5,177 nt of DNA. Source: Victivallales bacterium. Its GTDB lineage: Bacteria; Verrucomicrobiota; Lentisphaeria; Oligosphaerales; Lenti-02. The DNA lies in contig JABGQJ010000571.1 in NCBI GenBank assembly GCA_018648945.1, positions 1 through 5,177 on the forward strand, in the 5' to 3' direction. The notes under the pieces were generated by a model. It searched no databases. It worked only from the letters and a program-made list of their open reading frames with translations, and was not told the origin of the DNA. Position 1 is the first letter of the stretch, and every line of letters starts with the position of its first letter. This document shows, one piece after another, positions 1-5,177 of the stretch. A program made the translations under genes and the position numbers.

Positions 1-4
1 GAAC

Positions 5-22
5 GGAGCGGGGTACCGCTCC
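5..22. other. Perfect 7-bp GC stem-loop
   Basis: GGAGCGG at 5-11 pairs perfectly with CCGCTCC at 16-22 around the four-base loop GGTA. No T-run follows on either strand, so it is not a canonical intrinsic terminator. It could be the hairpin of a terminator or a 3' end belonging to a gene left of the window, or simply chance in GC-rich DNA. The base pairing is seen directly; any function is a guess. Confidence 0.35.
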
Positions 23-236
23 CTTCGGCGACTGCCGCTGCTGGCGCACCGATGCGGGGCAGAAGCGAATGATGGTAATGGGGAGGCGCATGGACCCGCA
101 GACGCAGGGGACATGCATCTGTCGTGCCGCTTCTGTTGGCAGCAACGGGTTGGGGTCGCTACTGTTGGGGAGGACGCATACTTCTCGTCGTGAACGGCGA
201 CGGGTCCCGAGATCCTGTGGTGGATCGTCATAGACT

Positions 237-240
237 AGGA
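237..240 (+). promoter_or_regulatory. Ribosome binding site of the GH106 hydrolase
   Basis: AGGA lies 8 bases before the ATG at 249, a normal Shine-Dalgarno spacing. Together with the signal peptide that begins exactly at this ATG, it fixes the start of the hydrolase. Confidence 0.6.
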
Positions 241-248
241 ATCGAGAA

Positions 249-3200
249 ATGCATATTCGGCGGCTTTGCGTGGTGTTGGTTGGGATTGGGCTGGGCTGGA
301 TTTCTGGGACTGCCTACGGAGCGGGGGAAGAACTGGAACGGGGGTTCGTCGAGCCGCCCGCCTCGGCTCGGGCGCATACGTGGTGGCACTGGATGAATGG
401 GAATGTCACCAAGGAGGGTATCACGGCAGACTTGGAGGCGATGGCGCGGGTGGGCGTCGGCGGGGCGCAGATCTTCAATGCCGATTGCGGCATCCCGGAA
501 GGACCGGTGGTGTTCAACAGCCCGGAATGGCTGGCGATGGTGAAGCATGCGGCCACGGAGGCGCGGCGGTTGGGGATCGAGCTGTGTATGCACAATTGCG
601 CCGGTTGGTCGAGCAGTGGCGGACCATGGAATACCCCGGAACACGGGATGAAGGTGGTGGTGACCAGTGAGACGCAGGTCACGGGACCGACCGCGTTCGC
701 TGGGAAGCTCCCCCAGCCGAAGACGAACCTGGGCTTCTACCGTGATATTGCCGTGCTGGCATTTCGCACGCCTGTGGGAGAACTGGCGAGCATGCGTGAC
801 GCAGCGCCGGTGGTTACGGTGAGTGCCAGGAATCGAGATGGGGGACTGGCGGCAGACGGCAAGACCTCGACGGCCGTGCAACTCCCGATGCCCAAGCCAG
901 GTGCGTTGCCTTACGTTCAGCTTGCCTTCGCCCAGCCATTCACAGCGCGGACACTGACTTTCACGCCCAGTGGCACCATGCGGGGCTGCCGGGGTAGGAT
1001 CGAGGTCTCCGACGACGGCGAGGCGTTCCGGACCGTGCGGGATTTCTCGATCGCGCGCGACAACGGGGCGCAGACCTTCTCCTTCGCGCCGGTCACTGCC
1101 CGATTCTACCGGATGCTCTTCACGTCGGGCGACCGGCGGATGAAGCGGCTGCGGATTGCGGAGATCGACCTCTCCATGAAGGTGGGGATTGGCAACGTTG
1201 GCGGCAAGACCTTTGCCGTCCGAGGCGGTGACATGAAGGGCGCGTCGGGCGCTGCGGTGGCTCGGGAGGCGGTGGTGTGGCGTGACCAGACCGTGGACCT
1301 CACCGCCCGCATGGCTGCCGACGGCCAGCTGTCCTGGCAGGCTCCGGCTGGTAGGTGGACGATTCTGCGGGTCGGCTACACCGCGAACGGGCGCAAGAAT
1401 CATCCCGCTCCGGCAGCGGGGACGGGTCTCGAATGCGACAAGCTGAGCAAGGCGGCTGCGCAGGCGCACTGGGACGGCATGATGGGCCCGGTTCTGGCCG
1501 AACTGGGAACGCTGGCGGGCGATGTGACGTCGGGACTGAACAATGTGCTGGTCGATAGCTACGAGGTGGGGAGCCAGAACTGGACGCAGGGATTCGCGGA
1601 GGAGTTTCAGAAGCGCCGAGGATATGATCTGAAGGGCTTCCTGCCGGTGTTCACGGGGCGGGTGGTGGAGAGTCCCGAATTGAGCGAGCGTTTTCTTTGG
1701 GATCTGCGGCGCACCATCGCCGATATGTTCGCCGAGAACTACTCGGGCGCATTTGCCGAGATGGCGCATCGCGCGGGGCTTCAATACTCGCTGGAACCTT
1801 ACGGCAATGGGCCGTCGGACGACCTGCAGTTCGGCAGCTACAGCGACATCCCGATGAGTGAGTTCTGGGTCGGCAATGGCACGAACCCGGGCAACGCGAA
1901 ACTGGCGGCCTCGGTCGCCCATGTCTACGGTCGGAAGTTTGTGGGTGCCGAGTCGTTTACCGCCTCGCCGGATGCGGGGCGGTGGCAGCAGCATCCCTAT
2001 GCCCTCAAGGCGCAGGGCGATGCGGCCTATTGCGCTGGGGTGAACCGGATTATCTACCATCGCTACGCGCATCAGCCATGGCTGGACCGTCTGCCCGGCA
2101 TGACCATGGGCCAGTGGGGGACGCACTTCGATCGCACCGCCACCTGGTGGGAACAGGGCAAGGACTGGTTGACCTATCAGGCTCGTTGCCAGTACCTGTT
2201 GCAGCAGGGGTTGTACGTTGCCGATGTCAGCTTCTACTGCGGCGAGGATGCCCCGAACAGTCTGCGCGGCGGCGGCTTGCCGAATGGGTATGAGTACGAC
2301 GGTTGCGACACGCGGGCATTGCTGCTGATGTCCGTGAAGGACGGTCGTATCGTGTTGCCGTCGGGCATGAGCTATCGCCTGTTGGTCCTGCCGAGGAGCA
2401 AGACAATGACACCCGCCGTGCTGCGCAAGGTGGGGCAGCTGGTCGCGGCCGGCGCAACGGTTCTCGGCGCCAAGCCCGAGAGGTCGCCCAGTCTGAGTGG
2501 CTATCCGGCCTGTGACGCGACAGTGAAGCGACTGGCGGATGGGATCTGGCAGAAGGGCGTGCGCGACCAGTCGCCGACCGAGGCATTGGCTGCGCTGAAG
2601 CTGAAGCCGGACTTCGTCTGCGCGAGCGAGGGGGCGCGGGTAAGCTACATCCATCGCCTGGTGGCTGGGACGGACCTCTACTTCGTGGCGAACCAGAAAT
2701 CCGTCTCCGATCAGGTCGAGTGCACCTTCCGGGTGGCCGGTAAGGTGCCGGAACTGTGGCATCCGGACACCGGGCGGACCGAACGGGCGCCCGTGTACCG
2801 CGAACAGGATGGCTGTACGACCGTGGCTTTGCGTTTCGACCCGGCGGGGTCGGTGTTCGTCGTCTTCCGGGAGCCTGCCGCTGGCGATCATGCGGTTGCC
2901 CTTCGCGCGAGACCCCAGGAGGAGGTCGCCAAGCCCGTCTACGAGCTGAAGATCCGCAAGGCGGAGTACGGGGCGTTTGCCGACGAGGATGTGGCAGCCG
3001 AGTGCGTGGATGTGACGGCGATCGTCAAGGCGGCCGTCAAAGGCGGCTCCCGGCGCATCCAGGCGAGCAATGGCATGGCTGGGGATCCGGCGCCAGGTGT
3101 GGTGAAGGAACTGAAGATCGACTTCCTGCTGAACGGCGAGAAGAAGAGCGTGAATGTGGAGGAGAATCAGACAGCGGTGGTGCCGCCGGGAGCGCAGGTG

Positions 3201-4154
3201 GTGAAGGCCGTCTATGGGTTGATCGACGAGACGCCTGCGCCGGTGGCGCAGGTGCTGGACGTGACGGAGAAGCTGGTGGGTTTGGTGAAGAAGGGCGCGC
3301 TGTCGGTGCGAGTCGATAACGCGTTGGCGGGCAGGGACCCGGCCTTCATGGTCGTCAAGGAGCTGCGCCTGGAGTATGAGTACCGGGGAGCCGTCAAGCA
3401 GCTGCGGGTGCGGGAGAACCGGATGCTGGCTCTGCCAGAGGAGAGCGAGTTGCTGGTGCCAATCCCGGACTGCGATCTGCTCGCTGGCAAGGGCGGCGGG
3501 CTGGAGCTTCTGGCTTGGAAACCCGGCATGTTCGAGGTGGATACGGCGTCGGGCAAGGTCCTGAAGGCCGAGGTGACGGCTTTGCCGAAGCCGGTTGAGC
3601 TTCCCGGGCCATGGAACCTGAGCTTCCCTCCGGGCTGGGGCACCCCAGGCACCGTCTCCCTCGACAAGCTGTCGTCCTGGACTGAGCATCCAAACCAGGC
3701 GGTGAAGTACTTCTCGGGTACGGCCACCTACGACAAGGCCTTTGCCTGGGACGCCGCGAAGCGGCAGGGCGATCGGCATGTCCTGGACCTTGGCGACCTG
3801 AGGAGTCTGGCTGAAGTGGAGCTGAATGGCAAGGACTTGGGCGTGCTCTGGAAGCCCCCATTCCGCGTGGACGTGACGGCTGCGCTCCGTTCTGGCCAGA
3901 ACAGGCTGCGGGTGAAGGTCACCAACCTTTGGCCGAACCGGTTGATTGGCGATGAGCAGCTACCGGCGGACCGCGAGTGGAAGGGCAAGGAACTCAAGCA
4001 GTGGCCCCAGTGGGTGCTCGACGGCAAGCCCAGCCCGACGGGGCGGTTCACATTCACGACCTGGCACCATTGGACCAAGGACGACCCGCTGTTGCTCTCC
4101 GGGTTGCTCGGTCCCGTGCACATCCGGACGGTTCGGGAAGTCACCCTTCGCTGA
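249..4154 (+). CDS. Secreted GH106-family glycoside hydrolase (alpha-L-rhamnosidase-like) with two DUF3395-like inserts
   Basis: This 1301-residue protein is predicted to remove terminal alpha-L-rhamnose from polysaccharides outside the cytoplasm. Residues 1-24 form a type I signal peptide (MHIRR, a hydrophobic core, likely cleavage after Ala-Tyr-Gly), with no lipobox. The hallmark WWHWMNGN is at 45-52, and the catalytic barrel contains GWSSSGGPW, SYEVGSQNW (Glu439), LEPYGNGP (Glu516), GAESF (Glu568) and HRYAHQPW (604-611). The conserved Glu residues are candidates for catalysis or calcium binding; I cannot assign roles. Residues ~188-311 look like a discoidin-type beta-sandwich inserted in the barrel region. 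Residues ~655-770 look like a glutamine-amidotransferase-like fold and ~790-875 a beta-sandwich ending in GSVFVVF. The C-terminal jelly roll (~1112-1301) carries GPWNLSF and NLWPNRLIGDEQLP. GH106 proteins are commonly nearer 1100 residues; the excess is mostly a duplicated module at 902-1071. The start is supported by AGGA at 237-240. Family membership is secure; rhamnose specificity is inferred, as many environmental homologues are uncharacterised. Confidence 0.93.
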   Translation: MHIRRLCVVLVGIGLGWISGTAYGAGEELERGFVEPPASARAHTWWHWMNGNVTKEGITADLEAMARVGVGGAQIFNADCGIPEGPVVFNSPEWLAMVKHAATEARRLGIELCMHNCAGWSSSGGPWNTPEHGMKVVVTSETQVTGPTAFAGKLPQPKTNLGFYRDIAVLAFRTPVGELASMRDAAPVVTVSARNRDGGLAADGKTSTAVQLPMPKPGALPYVQLAFAQPFTARTLTFTPSGTMRGCRGRIEVSDDGEAFRTVRDFSIARDNGAQTFSFAPVTARFYRMLFTSGDRRMKRLRIAEIDLSMKVGIGNVGGKTFAVRGGDMKGASGAAVAREAVVWRDQTVDLTARMAADGQLSWQAPAGRWTILRVGYTANGRKNHPAPAAGTGLECDKLSKAAAQAHWDGMMGPVLAELGTLAGDVTSGLNNVLVDSYEVGSQNWTQGFAEEFQKRRGYDLKGFLPVFTGRVVESPELSERFLWDLRRTIADMFAENYSGAFAEMAHRAGLQYSLEPYGNGPSDDLQFGSYSDIPMSEFWVGNGTNPGNAKLAASVAHVYGRKFVGAESFTASPDAGRWQQHPYALKAQGDAAYCAGVNRIIYHRYAHQPWLDRLPGMTMGQWGTHFDRTATWWEQGKDWLTYQARCQYLLQQGLYVADVSFYCGEDAPNSLRGGGLPNGYEYDGCDTRALLLMSVKDGRIVLPSGMSYRLLVLPRSKTMTPAVLRKVGQLVAAGATVLGAKPERSPSLSGYPACDATVKRLADGIWQKGVRDQSPTEALAALKLKPDFVCASEGARVSYIHRLVAGTDLYFVANQKSVSDQVECTFRVAGKVPELWHPDTGRTERAPVYREQDGCTTVALRFDPAGSVFVVFREPAAGDHAVALRARPQEEVAKPVYELKIRKAEYGAFADEDVAAECVDVTAIVKAAVKGGSRRIQASNGMAGDPAPGVVKELKIDFLLNGEKKSVNVEENQTAVVPPGAQVVKAVYGLIDETPAPVAQVLDVTEKLVGLVKKGALSVRVDNALAGRDPAFMVVKELRLEYEYRGAVKQLRVRENRMLALPEESELLVPIPDCDLLAGKGGGLELLAWKPGMFEVDTASGKVLKAEVTALPKPVELPGPWNLSFPPGWGTPGTVSLDKLSSWTEHPNQAVKYFSGTATYDKAFAWDAAKRQGDRHVLDLGDLRSLAEVELNGKDLGVLWKPPFRVDVTAALRSGQNRLRVKVTNLWPNRLIGDEQLPADREWKGKELKQWPQWVLDGKPSPTGRFTFTTWHHWTKDDPLLLSGLLGPVHIRTVREVTLR
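2952..3461 (+). repeat. Tandem protein-level duplication inside the hydrolase (two DUF3395-like modules)
   Basis: Residues 902-983 and 984-1071 of the hydrolase are two copies of one module. Both read KAxYG (904-908 and 986-990), DVT (921-923 and 1004-1006), an Asn then Ala-Gly and Asp-Pro (941-947 and 1024-1031), VVKEL (951-955 and 1035-1039), a Gly (963 and 1047), V-x-E-N (970-973 and 1054-1057) and a Pro (979 and 1063). A hand alignment gives about 27 identities in about 76 positions, with only two single-residue gaps. DNA identity is low, so the duplication is old or was selected at protein level. The pattern of 'DP, VVKEL, hydrophobic-x-Y, Gly, E-x-x-x-hydrophobic-Pro' resembles the DUF3395 domain known from the C-terminus of eukaryotic DNAJC11 and seen in some planctomycete-type secreted proteins. 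That name is from memory of the pattern and should be tested; the duplication itself is seen directly. Confidence 0.8.
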
Positions 4155-4182
4155 GACGAGACGAGGGGAGAGAGGGAAGAGT

Positions 4183-4224
4183 GGCCACGGATTTCACCAA
4201 TGCCATAGAGCGGCCGCTGGCCGC
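4183..4224. repeat. Intergenic repeat-like motif with GC hairpin
   Basis: GGCCACGGATTTCACC (4183-4198) resembles the 'CACGGATTTCACGGATT' intergenic sequences I know from PVC-group genomes, though only one unit is present here. Just beyond it, GCGGCC at 4210-4215 pairs perfectly with GGCCGC at 4219-4224 around loop GCT. The hairpin is 55 bases past the hydrolase stop and could serve as a transcript 3' end, but it is followed by AACCAAAGGGG rather than T residues, so it is not a standard terminator. The purine-rich stretch 4153-4184, including a GAGAC doublet, leads into it. The stem is seen; the family link and function are inferred. Confidence 0.4.
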
Positions 4225-4236
4225 AACCAAAGGGGA

Positions 4237-4278
4237 CGAACACCGAACATCGAACGCCCAACGTCGAACATCGAATGA
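4237..4278. repeat. Six tandem 7-bp units, consensus CGAACAT
   Basis: Six consecutive heptamers fill 42 bases: CGAACAC, CGAACAT, CGAACGC, CCAACGT, CGAACAT and CGAATGA. Units 2 and 5 are identical, and the others differ by one to three bases from the consensus. Because the period is seven, the array reads as a heptapeptide repeat (related to PTSNIER) in every + frame, and as MFDVGRS-like peptides on the - strand; spurious ORFs through it should not be annotated as genes. Similar 'GAACATCGAACATCGAAC' arrays are, to my knowledge, dispersed in spacers of planctomycete and verrucomicrobial-type genomes. No transposase or attachment site accompanies it. Confidence 0.8.
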
Positions 4279-4419
4279 AAGACCGTCCGCATTAGCTTTC
4301 TGCGCAGCATGTTGCGTTCCGCCACCTCGGGGTTTCTTGCCGGGAAAACAAGAAGTTGCGCGATAGTAGTACGAAGGGGAAAGTAGAGGGGGAGGTGGCC
4401 TGGTTTGAAGTGACCGCTG
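4279..4419. other. Remainder of the convergent spacer, no gene
   Basis: Nothing here codes convincingly. GCCACCTC (4321-4328) and GAGGTGGC (4392-4399) form a perfect 8-bp inverted repeat around 63 bases, and inside it TTCTTG (4334-4339) can pair with CAAGAA (4349-4354). Either could be part of the 3' end of the leftward sulfatase transcript, but the outer arms are far apart, the inner stem is weak, and no clear T-run follows on the - strand. I do not call a terminator. Confidence 0.5.
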
Positions 4420-5177
4420 TCAGTAATGCTGGGGGATCTTCTTGCGCTTGATGGCTTTGGAACGGGCAGACATGAATTTCTGAGCGAAGGGCGCAACGGC
4501 CTTCACCGCGACCCGCTCCTGCTCTTTGCGATCCAGTGCGGCACGCATTCGTTCGAGCTGCTGTCGGCACTCCGGATCATAGGCGAGATTCCGGCTTTCG
4601 TTCGGATCCCGGGTCAGATCGAACAGCTGCTCGACACCGGTCTGGTGCGTCCTCGAACAGGGGGGCACGCCGGTGAAATCATCGTTCTCGATGTACTCGC
4701 GGACGTACTTGATCGTCCCGTCCGTCACCATGTGCATGTAGGCGCTGCTTTCGGCGTAAACGAACTCACGCCATGCGGCTTCTTTGCCTTCCACCAGCGG
4801 CCGCAGGCTCCTGCCATGCGCGAGGACAGACCTATCCGCGCCCGCGTAGTCGCAGACCGTACGCCCGAAATCGACCCCCGAAACCGGATGCTCAGTGTCC
4901 CGAATGTCCTTCCGGACCCCCAGGTCTCCCAAGGTGGACACGATGAATGGGACCCGGCAGACCTCGTCGTACAACGTCGACTTGCCCAGCGTACGGTGCC
5001 GTCCCAGCCCGTCCCCGTGATCAGCGGAGAAGATGATCAGGGTGTTGTCCCGGAAGTCGGACTGCTCCAGGGCGTCGAGGAGCATGTCGATCTGTGCGTC
5101 TACCATCTCGGAGAAGCGGTGGTAGTTGTAGCGGTGCATCCGCCACAGCTCATCGCTCCAGTCGTGGAATCTCGGCT
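4420..5177 (-). CDS. Sulfatase of the formylglycine (S1) type, C-terminal part; 5' end outside window
   Basis: The visible 251 residues are the C-terminal portion of a type I sulfatase, which hydrolyses sulfate esters or sulfamates. The frame stays open past the Met codon at 5139 to the right edge (upstream residues include FHDWSDELWR), so that Met is internal. Just after it comes the family's DAQID helix, then SADHGDGLGRH, whose Asp (5020-5022) and His (5017-5019) fit the usual metal-ligand position, then GKSTLYDE, whose Lys (4981-4983) fits the family's sulfate-contacting lysine, then RVPFIV. HGRSLRPL (4795-4818) and the C-terminal LFDLTRDPNE (4597-4626) are also typical. After the latter comes a charged helical stretch and a basic tail KRKK near the stop. 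The C/S-x-P-x-R formylglycine signature and any signal peptide are not in the window, so activity and export cannot be judged. The gene is convergent with the hydrolase, with 265 bases between stop codons. Substrate cannot be assigned. Confidence 0.92.
   Translation of the reverse strand, partial: PRFHDWSDELWRMHRYNYHRFSEMVDAQIDMLLDALEQSDFRDNTLIIFSADHGDGLGRHRTLGKSTLYDEVCRVPFIVSTLGDLGVRKDIRDTEHPVSGVDFGRTVCDYAGADRSVLAHGRSLRPLVEGKEAAWREFVYAESSAYMHMVTDGTIKYVREYIENDDFTGVPPCSRTHQTGVEQLFDLTRDPNESRNLAYDPECRQQLERMRAALDRKEQERVAVKAVAPFAQKFMSARSKAIKRKKIPQHY

Larger units (their letters stand above)
1..248. other. Upstream region with no supported gene
   Basis: I find no convincing gene here. On the + strand one frame stays open from the left edge to a TAG at 231-233, another to a TGA at 191-193, and the third closes at 70-72. 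None of the three translations resembles a known protein tail, and the longest is rich in Arg, Ser, Cys and Gly in the way GC-rich non-coding DNA usually is. On the - strand a frame starting at 118 or 91 runs off the left edge, but neither start has a Shine-Dalgarno sequence. The promoter of the downstream hydrolase presumably lies here. I see no good sigma-70 -35/-10 pair: CATACT at 177-182 is -10-like, but no -35 sits at proper spacing. Confidence 0.5.

Noticed and set aside
149..170. Direct repeat GTTGGGG at 149-155 and 164-170, possible operator
   Set aside because: Seven bases at 15-base spacing in G-rich DNA is easily chance, and no promoter could be placed next to it.
3..233. Open + strand frame from the left edge ending at TAG 231-233, possibly a gene tail
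   Set aside because: The translation matches nothing I recognise and its Cys/Arg/Ser/Gly-rich make-up is like non-coding GC-rich sequence; longer upstream sequence would be needed to accept it.
228..3779. 1183-codon ORF on the - strand across the hydrolase
   Set aside because: It is the exact antisense of the hydrolase frame, is full of Arg, His, Leu and Pro as antisense GC-rich translations are, and shows no recognisable domain; the + strand protein has an unmistakable family signature, signal peptide and ribosome binding site.
3977..4366. Short + strand ORFs over the hydrolase 3' end and spacer
   Set aside because: They overlap the conserved C-terminal jelly roll in other frames and continue through the heptamer array, giving RTSNA/RTSNE peptides; no own ribosome binding site or domain.
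4321..4399. 8-bp inverted repeat GCCACCTC/GAGGTGGC as a terminator or element end
   Set aside because: The arms are 63 bases apart with no T-run and no target-site duplication or transposase; likely chance.
4194..4496. Short - strand ORF through the heptamer array and sulfatase end
   Set aside because: Its MFDVGRS-type sequence is the translated heptamer repeat, and the rest overlaps the sulfatase coding region out of frame.
4420..5139. Sulfatase as a complete 239-residue gene starting at 5139
   Set aside because: The frame continues open to the right edge with sulfatase-like residues, and a 239-residue protein would lack the formylglycine site and half of the fold.

Overview
The window is GC-rich bacterial DNA with two convergent carbohydrate-degradation genes, one complete and one cut by the right edge. 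A very large secreted GH106-type glycoside hydrolase (alpha-L-rhamnosidase family), a formylglycine-type sulfatase, and a spacer carrying heptanucleotide 'CGAACAT' tandem repeats and a 'CCACGGATTTCACC' motif together suggest a member of the PVC group (Planctomycetota, Verrucomicrobiota, Kiritimatiellota or Lentisphaerota). This assignment is inference; no phylogenetic marker is present.

Layout. Bases 1-248 hold no gene I can support; they contain a perfect 7-bp stem-loop near the left edge and, at 237-240, a Shine-Dalgarno-like AGGA. Bases 249-4154 (+) encode a 1301-residue exported rhamnosidase-like enzyme. Its conserved catalytic and C-terminal regions are intact, but it also carries two tandem copies of an ~80-residue module resembling DUF3395, inserted between the glutamine-amidotransferase-like/beta-sandwich part and the C-terminal jelly roll. 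Bases 4155-4419 are the spacer between the two convergent stop codons: a purine-rich tract, a 'CCACGGATTTCACC' motif, a GC hairpin, and six tandem heptamers. Bases 4420-5177 (-) are the C-terminal 251 residues of a sulfatase whose N-terminal half, including the formylglycine site, lies beyond the right edge.

Function. A secreted rhamnosidase-like enzyme beside a sulfatase fits a locus for breaking down a sulfated, possibly rhamnose-containing polysaccharide. The genes are convergent, so they are not one operon, and the substrate is unknown. Nothing here amounts to a clearly undescribed system. The two points most worth following up are the duplicated DUF3395-like module inside a GH106 enzyme and the dispersed-type heptamer repeat in the spacer.
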